NCBI RefSeq assembly: GCF_900637545.1
Contig: NZ_LR134376.1
Location: 1,383,001 to 1,447,000 of the forward strand
Direction: 5' to 3'
DNA: 64,000 nucleotides
Source: Aeromonas encheleia
Lineage (GTDB): Bacteria; Pseudomonadota; Gammaproteobacteria; Enterobacterales; Aeromonadaceae
The notes beneath the pieces are model-generated. The model was not told the DNA's origin and searched no databases. It saw only the letters and a list, made by a program, of their open reading frames with translations. The position numbers and the translations under genes were made by a program. Positions 48,456-55,547 of the stretch are shown here, one piece after another. Within the stretch, counting starts at the first letter, position 1; each line of letters begins with the position of its first letter.

Positions 48456-48599
48456 TTTGCCTGCTTACTCTCTCCTGCATCCGGGCCGCTGTGCCCATCA
48501 CCCTGTTGTCTGCTCGGGAAGAGAGACGGGTGATCTGGATGTTCAAAACGGAGCCCCCATGCAGGGCCTCCCGATCTACTGGCTTGTCGGAGTATCGTT

Positions 48600-50225
48600 A
48601 TGCGTCTCACCCTGGGAGTGATGAAGGTCAACCTGTTGCTGGTGCTGCTGTTTGCACTGGTCTTCAACTGGCCCATTTTCCTGCACTTTTACCGCATTCT
48701 CACCGCCCTTGAGCATGTCAAGGCGGGCTTCGCCCTCTCGATCCCCTTTGTGCTGATGGCCGCGCTCAACGCCGTCTTCCTGCCGTTTACCTTTCGGTAT
48801 CTGCTCAAACCCTTCTTCATACTGCTGATCATGACCGGCTCCATCGCCAGCTACGCCATGCTCAAGTACGGGGTGATCTTCGATGTCGGCATGGTGCAGA
48901 ACATCATCGAGACCAACAGCGGGGAGGCGACCTCCTACCTCAACGCATCCGTCATGCTCTGGTTCCTGCTGACCGCCGTGCTGCCGGTGCTCTGCCTGCT
49001 GTGGATCAAGATCGAATACCCGACGCCCTGGTACAAGGGGCTGGGCATGCGCCTCGGCGGCATCGCCCTCTCCCTGCTGTTCCTGGTCGGGGTTGCCGCC
49101 CTCTATTACCAGGATTACGCCTCGGTCGGGCGCAACAACCACTCCATCGTCAAGGAGATAGTGCCCGCCAACTATGTGCGCGGCCTCTATCGCTACGCCC
49201 GGGACATCGTCTTCGCCACCCCGATCCCCTATCAGCCGATGGGAACCGATGCCAAGGTGGTGGCCAAGAGCGACAAGCCGACCCTGATGTTCCTGGTGGT
49301 GGGGGAGACGGCGCGCAGCCAGAACTACTCCCTCAACGGTTACAAGAAAGAGACCAACAGCTTTACCGAGCAGGAGCCGAACCTCGTCTCCTTCAAGGAT
49401 GTGCGCTCCTGTGGCACCGCCACCGCGGTTTCCGTGCCCTGCATGTTCTCCAACCTGACGCGCCGTGAATACGACGAGACCCTGGCCAAGTCCAGGGACG
49501 GCCTGCTGGACGTGCTGCAACACGCCGGTGTCTCTGTGTTGTGGAAGGAGAACGACGGCGGCTGCAAGGGGGTGTGCGACAAGGTGCCCACCATCGAGAT
49601 CGAGCCCAAGCAGTTCCCTCAATATTGCGAAGGCGACTCCTGCTATGACGAGGTGCTGTTGCAGGGGCTGGATCAGCAGATCGCCGACATGAAGGGCAAG
49701 CAGGGCGACAAGCTGGTGGCCTTCCACCTGATGGGCAGCCACGGTCCCACCTACTACCGCCGCTACCCGGCCGCCGATCGCTTCTTCCTGCCGGACTGCC
49801 CGCGCAGCGACATCGAGAACTGCAGCAACGAGGAGCTGGTCAACACCTACGACAACACCATCCGTTACACCGACAAGGTGCTGGCCCAGCTCATCGCCAA
49901 GCTCAAGACGCTGGAGAGTCAGTACAACGTGGGGCTGGTCTATCTGTCGGATCACGGTGAATCTCTGGGGGCCATGGGGCTCTACCTGCACGGTACCCCC
50001 TACAAGTTCGCGCCGGATGATCAGACCCGGGTGCCGCTGCTGACCTGGTTCTCCCCCCAGCTGCAACGCGACCGCCAACTGAACCAGGATTGCCTGCGCC
50101 AGGAGGCGAGCAGCAAGCGCTTCTCCCACGACAACCTGTTCCACTCCATGCTCGGCATCATGGACGTGCAGACCAGCATCTATGACGGCAAGCTGGATCT
50201 GTTCAAGCCCTGCCGCGCGGGCTAA
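48600..50225 (+). CDS. eptA: lipid A phosphoethanolamine transferase EptA, MCR-3-like
   Basis: A 541-residue inner-membrane enzyme that moves phosphoethanolamine from phosphatidylethanolamine to lipid A. Five N-terminal helices (about residues 8-175) precede a periplasmic sulfatase-fold domain with VVGETARSQNYSLNGY (Glu236), SCGTATAVSVPCMFS (nucleophile Thr275 by alignment with MCR-1 Thr285), MGSHGPTYYRRYP and YLSDHGESLG (zinc ligands), plus ENDGGCKGVCDKVP and several Cys for disulfides. These blocks resemble the MCR-3 branch more than E. coli EptA. The upstream PmrA box and lack of mobile elements suggest a resident chromosomal gene. Start ATG 48600 with GGAG upstream. Confidence 0.93.
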   Translation: MRLTLGVMKVNLLLVLLFALVFNWPIFLHFYRILTALEHVKAGFALSIPFVLMAALNAVFLPFTFRYLLKPFFILLIMTGSIASYAMLKYGVIFDVGMVQNIIETNSGEATSYLNASVMLWFLLTAVLPVLCLLWIKIEYPTPWYKGLGMRLGGIALSLLFLVGVAALYYQDYASVGRNNHSIVKEIVPANYVRGLYRYARDIVFATPIPYQPMGTDAKVVAKSDKPTLMFLVVGETARSQNYSLNGYKKETNSFTEQEPNLVSFKDVRSCGTATAVSVPCMFSNLTRREYDETLAKSRDGLLDVLQHAGVSVLWKENDGGCKGVCDKVPTIEIEPKQFPQYCEGDSCYDEVLLQGLDQQIADMKGKQGDKLVAFHLMGSHGPTYYRRYPAADRFFLPDCPRSDIENCSNEELVNTYDNTIRYTDKVLAQLIAKLKTLESQYNVGLVYLSDHGESLGAMGLYLHGTPYKFAPDDQTRVPLLTWFSPQLQRDRQLNQDCLRQEASSKRFSHDNLFHSMLGIMDVQTSIYDGKLDLFKPCRAG

Positions 50226-50250
50226 GCCTGCGGGATGAATCATCAACAGC

Positions 50251-50279
50251 AACGGCAGCCGATGGGCTGCCGTTTGTTA
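50251..50279 (+). terminator. eptA terminator
   Basis: AACGGCAGCC (50251-50260) and GGCTGCCGTT (50265-50274) around a GATG loop, followed by TGTTAT. Imperfect T run; about 25 bases after the eptA stop. Confidence 0.75.
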
Positions 50280-50434
50280 TTGGGGAAGGGGGAGGGCATG
50301 GCGGCACCGCGATAAGCTGCGGGTGATCCGGGCAGGCCGGTCACATCAGGCTCATTCCAGCACTATCTGCCGCCCCCAGTCATATGCCGGGGGCACTGGC
50401 TGTGCGGAGCCGGGTCTCTCGGCCGGAGCCGAGC

Positions 50435-50509
50435 CTGTTCAAACCCTGCGGGCTAATCCGGTGTCACTCTTTATCAACAAAAACGGCAGCCGATGGCTGC
50501 CGTTTTTTT
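50435..50509 (+). pseudogene. vestige of a second eptA 3' end with its terminator
   Basis: CTGTTCAAACCCTGC-GGGCTAA (50435-50456) repeats the last codons of eptA (CTGTTCAAGCCCTGC...GGGCTAA, 50199-50225), in a frame reading LFKPCG. It is followed, as eptA is, by ATCAACA and an almost identical hairpin AACGGCAGCCGATGGCTGCCGTT with a long T run (50482-50509). The body of the gene is missing. The terminator also serves nagC from the other side. The short match means that chance or shared terminator copying cannot be ruled out. Confidence 0.5.
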
Positions 50510-50524
50510 ATTGGGGGAGCAGGA

Positions 50525-51739
50525 CTACTTCTGCTCCATGATGATCTGCAGCAGATCCCCTTCCAGCAGGGAGCGCTTGACCAGGGCGAAGCCGCCTATG
50601 GTGGGCTGGTTCTGGAAGCGCGCCTTCACGATGGGCAGGCCACGGTGGAAGCTCGGCAGGGACTGGTGCTCGACGCAGCGACGGATGGCCGGGATCAGGA
50701 TCTCCTCCGCGGCGGTGATTTCGCCGGCGATCAACACCTTCTGCGGGTTGAACAGGTTGACCGTGATGGCGATGGCCCGGCCCAGATGTTCCCCCACGTT
50801 CTCGATCACGCTGCGCGCCAGCTCATCCCCCGCCACGGCGGCCTTGCACACCTCCTGAATGGTGATGTGTTTGTCCTGCAGGGCGCTCAGGTGGCCACGG
50901 CTGATGAGCTCCTTGACCTTGTCGACGATGGCTTCGTTGGAGGCGATGGTCTCCAGGCAGCCGAAGTTGCCGCAGTGGCAGCGCTTGCCGAGCGGCTCGA
51001 CCTGGATATGGCCGATCTCGCCGACGTTGCGATTCTGGCCGAGGAACACCTTGCCCTTGGTGATGATGCCGGAGCCGGTGCCCTGGTGCACGCTCACCAG
51101 GATGGAGTCCATGCAGTCGCGGGACTCGCCGAAGAAGTGCTCGGCCAGCGCCAGCGAGCGGGTATCGTTGCCCACGTAGCAGGGCAGGTTGAAATGGTGC
51201 TCGAGCAGCTTGGCGAGCGCCAGGTTGCGGATCTGGTAGGTCGGGGTGTAGATGACCATGCCGGATTCCGGATTGACCAGGCCCGGCATGGTGAGTGCGA
51301 CACTGATGAGGTTGCGGCTGCGCTCGGCGTTGGCGTCGATGAAGGCGCCAATCTCACGCAGCAGCATGTCGACCACGGGTTGCTGCTCGATCTCGGTCAC
51401 CTGGGTGATGTGCTGATCGAGCTCCTTGCCGTCGAGATCATAGAGACTCAGCTGCAGGTAGCCGCGGCCGAGCTTGGCAGAGACAAACTGAAAGCGATGC
51501 TTGATGGTGGTCAGGGAGATGGCCCTTCGTCCGCCGGTCGATGCCTGCGGCGAGGTCTCCCTGATCAGCCCATGCTCGATCAGTTGCCGGGTTATCTTGG
51601 TCACGCTGGCCGGGGCCAGCTGACTCAACTCGGCAATTTTGACCCGCGAGATGGGCCCCTGCAGGTCAATGAGCCGATACACGACCGCACTGTTAACCTG
51701 CTTGATGAGATCTACGTTTGCTATTTGTCCGCCAGTCAT
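50525..51739 (-). CDS. nagC: ROK family repressor NagC
   Basis: A 404-residue regulator (E. coli 406). The N-terminal winged helix (NSAVVYRLIDLQGPISRVKIAELSQLAPASVTKITRQLIEHGLI) binds operators; the rest is a sugar-kinase-like ROK domain with HQGTGSGIITKGKVFLG, GEIGHIQVEPLGKRCHCGNFGCLETIA (zinc motif) and NLFNPQKVLIAGEI. It senses N-acetylglucosamine-6-phosphate and represses nag genes in its absence. Start ATG 51739, chosen for match with E. coli NagC. It follows nagA by only four bases in the operon nagB-nagA-nagC. Confidence 0.95.
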   Translation of the reverse strand: MTGGQIANVDLIKQVNSAVVYRLIDLQGPISRVKIAELSQLAPASVTKITRQLIEHGLIRETSPQASTGGRRAISLTTIKHRFQFVSAKLGRGYLQLSLYDLDGKELDQHITQVTEIEQQPVVDMLLREIGAFIDANAERSRNLISVALTMPGLVNPESGMVIYTPTYQIRNLALAKLLEHHFNLPCYVGNDTRSLALAEHFFGESRDCMDSILVSVHQGTGSGIITKGKVFLGQNRNVGEIGHIQVEPLGKRCHCGNFGCLETIASNEAIVDKVKELISRGHLSALQDKHITIQEVCKAAVAGDELARSVIENVGEHLGRAIAITVNLFNPQKVLIAGEITAAEEILIPAIRRCVEHQSLPSFHRGLPIVKARFQNQPTIGGFALVKRSLLEGDLLQIIMEQK

Positions 51740-51743
51740 AGTG

Positions 51744-52889
51744 TCACTGTTGTGTGTAGTGTCCGTTAACCACGGTCCCGCAGACCGTGAAGGCCTGATC
51801 AAAGACGGTGAGGTTGGCAATTTTTCCGACCTGGATACTACCGAGACGTGAGTCCCATCCAATGGCGCGTGCGGGGTAAAGGGTGGCCATTCTCAGTGCT
51901 TCATCGAGCGGTAATCCGACCTGTTTGACCAGATTTTCCACCCCTTCGATCATGGTGAGGGCAGAACCGCCGAGTGTACCATTCTCATCGACGCACTGAC
52001 CATCGCGGAAATAGACGGTTGCGCCACAAAAATCAAACTTCTCAAAGCCTTCCGGTGCACCGGCCGCCGCGGTGGCATCGGTGACCAGCACCAGTCGCTC
52101 GCCGAGGATCTTGTGGGCCAGACGCACTGTGGCCCAGTGCACGTGATGACCATCGACGATGATGCCGGCATGGACATCCTTGCGATCATAGATGGCACCG
52201 ACCACCCCGGGTTCGCGCCCGTTCAGGGTGGGGGTCATGGCGTTGTAGAGGTGGGTGGCGAAGCGGATGCCGTTGTCGAACCCGGCCATGGCCTGCTCAT
52301 AGCTGGCGGCGGTGTGGCCGGCGGAGACCAGGATGCCAGCCTCGACCAGGCGACGGATGTGTTCCGGCTTGTTGCGCTCCGGTGCCAGGGTGATCTTGGC
52401 GATGGCATCGCTGTTGTCACAGAAGAAGTCGATCATCTCGTCGGCCGGCTGGCGGATCTGATCGGCCGGGTGGATGCCCTTGCGCTTGAGGTTGGTGTAA
52501 GGCCCTTCCAGATGGACGCCGAGCACCTCGTTGGGGTGGGCGGCCATGTAGTCGCGGGTGACCGCCACCGCCTGCTTCATGTCCGCATCCGGACTGGTGA
52601 TCAGGGTCGGCAGGAAGCTGGTGGTACCGGACTTCAGGTTGGCCGCCTGCATGATGGCCAGGGTCTCGGTGGTGATGTGACCGTTGAACATGACGCCACC
52701 GCAGCCGTTGAGCTGGACGTCGATGAAGCCGGCGCTCAGGTTGGCGCCGTGCAGGTCATATTGTACCGCCTCCGCGGGCAGCTCTGCCCGGGGCACAATG
52801 GCGACAATCTTGTCGCCCTCGATCAGTACGCCGTGGCCGGTCAGCACGCAGCTGCCGGTATAGAGGGTGCAATTAGTCAGTGCGTACAT
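51744..52889 (-). CDS. nagA: N-acetylglucosamine-6-phosphate deacetylase
   Basis: A 381-residue metal-dependent amidohydrolase that removes acetate from GlcNAc-6-phosphate. [17 protein letters not shown] near the start, [17 protein letters not shown] (metal-binding Glu), [30 protein letters not shown] with metal-site His residues, and VTDATAAAG with the catalytic Asp are in place. ATG 52889 has AAGGAG upstream. It lies nine bases after nagB, so its product goes straight to glucosamine-6-phosphate deaminase. Confidence 0.95.
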   Translation of the reverse strand: MYALTNCTLYTGSCVLTGHGVLIEGDKIVAIVPRAELPAEAVQYDLHGANLSAGFIDVQLNGCGGVMFNGHITTETLAIMQAANLKSGTTSFLPTLITSPDADMKQAVAVTRDYMAAHPNEVLGVHLEGPYTNLKRKGIHPADQIRQPADEMIDFFCDNSDAIAKITLAPERNKPEHIRRLVEAGILVSAGHTAASYEQAMAGFDNGIRFATHLYNAMTPTLNGREPGVVGAIYDRKDVHAGIIVDGHHVHWATVRLAHKILGERLVLVTDATAAAGAPEGFEKFDFCGATVYFRDGQCVDENGTLGGSALTMIEGVENLVKQVGLPLDEALRMATLYPARAIGWDSRLGSIQVGKIANLTVFDQAFTVCGTVVNGHYTQQ

Positions 52890-52898
52890 GACGGCTCC

Positions 52899-53699
52899 TT
52901 ACAGACGGTTGATGTTGGCGGCTTCCAGTTGTTGGAAGTAACGGACCGTCTTGACTTTCAGCTCCATGGTGGAGGGCTCGTCGCACACCATCATGCCCTT
53001 GGGGTGCAGTTGCAGGGTGGAGATGGTCCACATGTGGTTGACGCAACCTTCCACCGCGGCCTGCAGGGCCAGGGCCTTGCCGTGACCGGTCACCAGGATC
53101 ATGATCTCTTCGGCATCCATAAGGGTGCCGACGCCCACGGTCAGCGCCAACTTGGGCACCTGCTCCATGTCGCCACCGAAGAAGCGGGAGTTGGCGATGC
53201 GGGTGTCCTCGGTCAGGGTCTTGACCCGGGTGCGGGAGGAGAGGGAAGAGGCCGGTTCGTTGAACGCGATGTGGCCGTCATTGCCTACGCCGCCCATGAA
53301 CAGGTTGATCTTGCCGTAGGACTTGATCTTGTCTTCGTAACGCTTGCACTCGGCCACCAGATCCTCGGCATTGCCGTTGAGGATGTTGATGTTTTCCGGG
53401 CGGATATTCACGTGGTTGAAGAAGTTGTTGTACATGAAGCTGTGGTAGCTCTCCGGGTGCTCGGCCGGCAGACCCACGTACTCGTCCATGTTGAAGCTGA
53501 CCACGTGCTCGAAGCTCACTTCGCCGGCTTGGTGCAGCTCGATCAGGCGCTTGTAGGTCGTCAGCGGGGTGCCGCCGGTCGGCAGGCCCAGCACGAAGGG
53601 GCGATCGCTGGTCGGCTTGAACGCATTGATGCGGTCAACGATGTAACGGGCAGACCAGAGACCCACTTGGCTGGCGGACTTCAACGGGATCAGGCGCAT
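52899..53699 (-). CDS. nagB: glucosamine-6-phosphate deaminase
   Basis: A 266-residue enzyme (E. coli length) converting glucosamine-6-phosphate to fructose-6-phosphate and ammonia. [18 protein letters not shown] binds phosphate, [31 protein letters not shown] holds the catalytic Asp region, and [29 protein letters not shown] the His/Glu pair. First gene of nagBAC; the gap to the divergent nagE carries NagC- and CRP-type sites. Confidence 0.97.
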   Translation of the reverse strand: MRLIPLKSASQVGLWSARYIVDRINAFKPTSDRPFVLGLPTGGTPLTTYKRLIELHQAGEVSFEHVVSFNMDEYVGLPAEHPESYHSFMYNNFFNHVNIRPENINILNGNAEDLVAECKRYEDKIKSYGKINLFMGGVGNDGHIAFNEPASSLSSRTRVKTLTEDTRIANSRFFGGDMEQVPKLALTVGVGTLMDAEEIMILVTGHGKALALQAAVEGCVNHMWTISTLQLHPKGMMVCDEPSTMELKVKTVRYFQQLEAANINRL

Positions 53700-53971
53700 T
53701 TTAGATACCTCTGTACGGGTTGCGGCCGGTCTATCGACGGCAAGGGATTTTAGATGGATTCAAGTTGTTTTATAGCGTAAATAAAGATTGCGAACTAAGC
53801 CACATCTATCCGTTACCTTTATCTCTGTTGAGTGATAATGATCACGAATGTTGGTTTATTAATTTGCGCAGCGAAATAAAACCCATAGACTGCCAATCAA
53901 GCCTTGATGGCTTATGCGTCGAACGTGATAAGCACTTAATTCTAGAAAAACATCAACTAAGGAGAGGAACC
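53700..53971. promoter_or_regulatory. nagB-nagE divergent control region
   Basis: 272 bases without a gene. TTTATTAATTTGC...GCGAAATAAAA (53855-53881) is a good NagC-type operator as I recall the consensus. A weaker relative, GTTTTATAGCG-TAAATAAAG (about 53766-53785), lies ~90 bases away. Between them AGTGATAATGATCACG (53831-53846) matches a CRP site in 8 of 10 arm positions. Two NagC sites ~90 bases apart around a CRP site mirrors the looping arrangement of E. coli nagE-nagB. Confidence 0.6.
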
Positions 53972-55426
53972 GTGAACATTCTCGGTTATTTACAAAAGAT
54001 CGGCCGTGCCCTGATGGTGCCGGTAGCGGTATTGCCTGCCGCAGCGATCCTTATGGGGATTGGTTATTGGATTGACCCGAACGGTTGGGGCGGTGGCAGC
54101 CCGGTGGCTGCATTCCTGATCAAGGCGGGTGCCGCCATCATCGACAGCATGCCTGTGCTGTTCGCCGTGGGTGTTGCCTATGGCATGTCCAAGGATAAAG
54201 ACGGCTCTGCCGCGCTGGCCGGTCTGGTCGGTTTCCTGGTGGTCACCACCTTGCTGAGCCCGGGCGCCGTTGCCCAGATCAAGGGTATCCCGGCCGATCA
54301 GGTCCCGGCTGCCTTTGCCAAGATCAGCAACCAGTTCGTCGGTATCCTCTGTGGTGTCATCGCCGCCGAGCTGTATAACCGCTTCAGCAGCGTCGAGCTG
54401 CACAAGGCGCTGGCCTTCTTCTCCGGTCGTCGTTTGGTGCCGATTGTGACCTCCGTCGTCATGATCGTGGTCTCCTTCATTCTGATGGCCGTCTGGCCGG
54501 TTATCTATGGTGGCCTGGTGCATTTCGGTGAATCCATCGTCAGCATGGGCTCCACCGGTGCCGGTATCTACGCCTTCTTCAACCGTCTGTTGATCCCGGT
54601 CGGTCTGCACCACGCCCTGAACTCCGTGTTCTGGTTTGACGTGGCAGGCATCAACGACATCCCGAACTTCCTGGGCGGTCAGAGCTCCATCGACGCCGGC
54701 AAGGCCGTGGTCGGTACCACTGGTATGTACCAGGCTGGCTTCTTCCCCATCATGATGTTCGGTCTGCCGGGCGCTGCGCTGGCCATCTACCACTCCGCCA
54801 AGAAAGAGCACAAAGAGAAAGTTGCATCCATCATGATCGCAGCCGCCTTTGCCGCCTTCTTCACCGGTGTGACCGAGCCGCTCGAGTTCTCCTTCATGTT
54901 CGTGGCGCCGGTGCTGTACGTCATCCACGCCCTGCTGACCGGTCTGTCCGTGTTCATCGCCTCCAGCATGCATTGGATCGCCGGTTTCGGCTTCAGTGCC
55001 GGCCTGGTGGATATGGTGCTCTCCAGCCGTAACCCGCTGGCGACCCAGTGGTACATGCTGCTGGTGCAGGGCCTGGTGTTCTTCGGCCTCTACTACGCCA
55101 TCTTCCGTGCCGTCATCGTCAAGTTCAACCTGAAGACTCCGGGTCGTGAAGATGACGAAGCCGTGCCGGTACAGGCTCAGATTACCGACCGCACCGAGCT
55201 GGCTCGCCAGTATCTGGAAGTGCTGGGTGGTCAAGATAACCTGGTAACCATCGATGCCTGCATCACTCGTCTGCGTCTGACCTTGAAAGATCGCAGCATC
55301 GTGGATGAGCGCAAGCTGAAAGCCCTGGGCGCGGCCGGTGTGGTCAAGCTCGGTGAGCAGAACCTGCAGGTGATTCTGGGCCCCTTGGCCGAAATCATCG
55401 CCGGTGAGATGAAATCCCTGCGTTAA
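53972..55426 (+). CDS. nagE: N-acetylglucosamine-specific PTS transporter, IICB (no IIA)
   Basis: A 484-residue permease that phosphorylates N-acetylglucosamine during uptake. The IIC part (residues 1-~370) starts GYLQKIGRALMVPVAVLPAAAILMGIGYWID and contains LIPVGLHHALNSVFWF and TGVTEPLEFSFMFVAP. The C-terminal IIB domain has TIDACITRLRLTLKD with the phosphorylated Cys. E. coli NagE continues into IIA; this one stops after IIB, so phosphate must come from a separate IIA such as Crr. The start is GTG 53972 with AAGGAGAGG upstream. Confidence 0.93.
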   Translation: MNILGYLQKIGRALMVPVAVLPAAAILMGIGYWIDPNGWGGGSPVAAFLIKAGAAIIDSMPVLFAVGVAYGMSKDKDGSAALAGLVGFLVVTTLLSPGAVAQIKGIPADQVPAAFAKISNQFVGILCGVIAAELYNRFSSVELHKALAFFSGRRLVPIVTSVVMIVVSFILMAVWPVIYGGLVHFGESIVSMGSTGAGIYAFFNRLLIPVGLHHALNSVFWFDVAGINDIPNFLGGQSSIDAGKAVVGTTGMYQAGFFPIMMFGLPGAALAIYHSAKKEHKEKVASIMIAAAFAAFFTGVTEPLEFSFMFVAPVLYVIHALLTGLSVFIASSMHWIAGFGFSAGLVDMVLSSRNPLATQWYMLLVQGLVFFGLYYAIFRAVIVKFNLKTPGREDDEAVPVQAQITDRTELARQYLEVLGGQDNLVTIDACITRLRLTLKDRSIVDERKLKALGAAGVVKLGEQNLQVILGPLAEIIAGEMKSLR

Positions 55427-55470
55427 TCGAGCGCAAGCTCACCTCAAGTCTAAGTCCATTGTTGACATAA

Positions 55471-55494
55471 CTAAGGGCCCCGCTTAGGGGCCCC
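55471..55494 (+). promoter_or_regulatory. hairpin between nagE and chitobiase gene
   Basis: GGGCCCC (55475-55481) and GGGGCCC (55487-55493) form a strong stem around GCTTA, followed by an A-rich not T-rich stretch. It is not a standard terminator; it may stabilise the nagE mRNA or allow partial read-through into the chitobiase gene. Confidence 0.45.
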
Positions 55495-55547
55495 ATATAA
55501 AAAAAGCCAAGAAAATCCAACCTTTACTTCAAATGAGAGCAGCAGTT

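Larger units (their letters stand above)
48288..48599 (+). other. 312-bp gap between yebC and eptA
   Basis: Holds a strong terminator after yebC (48362-48390) and the eptA promoter region with a PmrA-type box (48439-48455). Nothing else seen. Confidence 0.6.

Noticed and set aside
48600..50225. Recently acquired mobile mcr gene
   Set aside because: No insertion sequence, no typical downstream dgkA, a PmrA box upstream and ordinary neighbours (yebC, nagC) argue for a resident gene.
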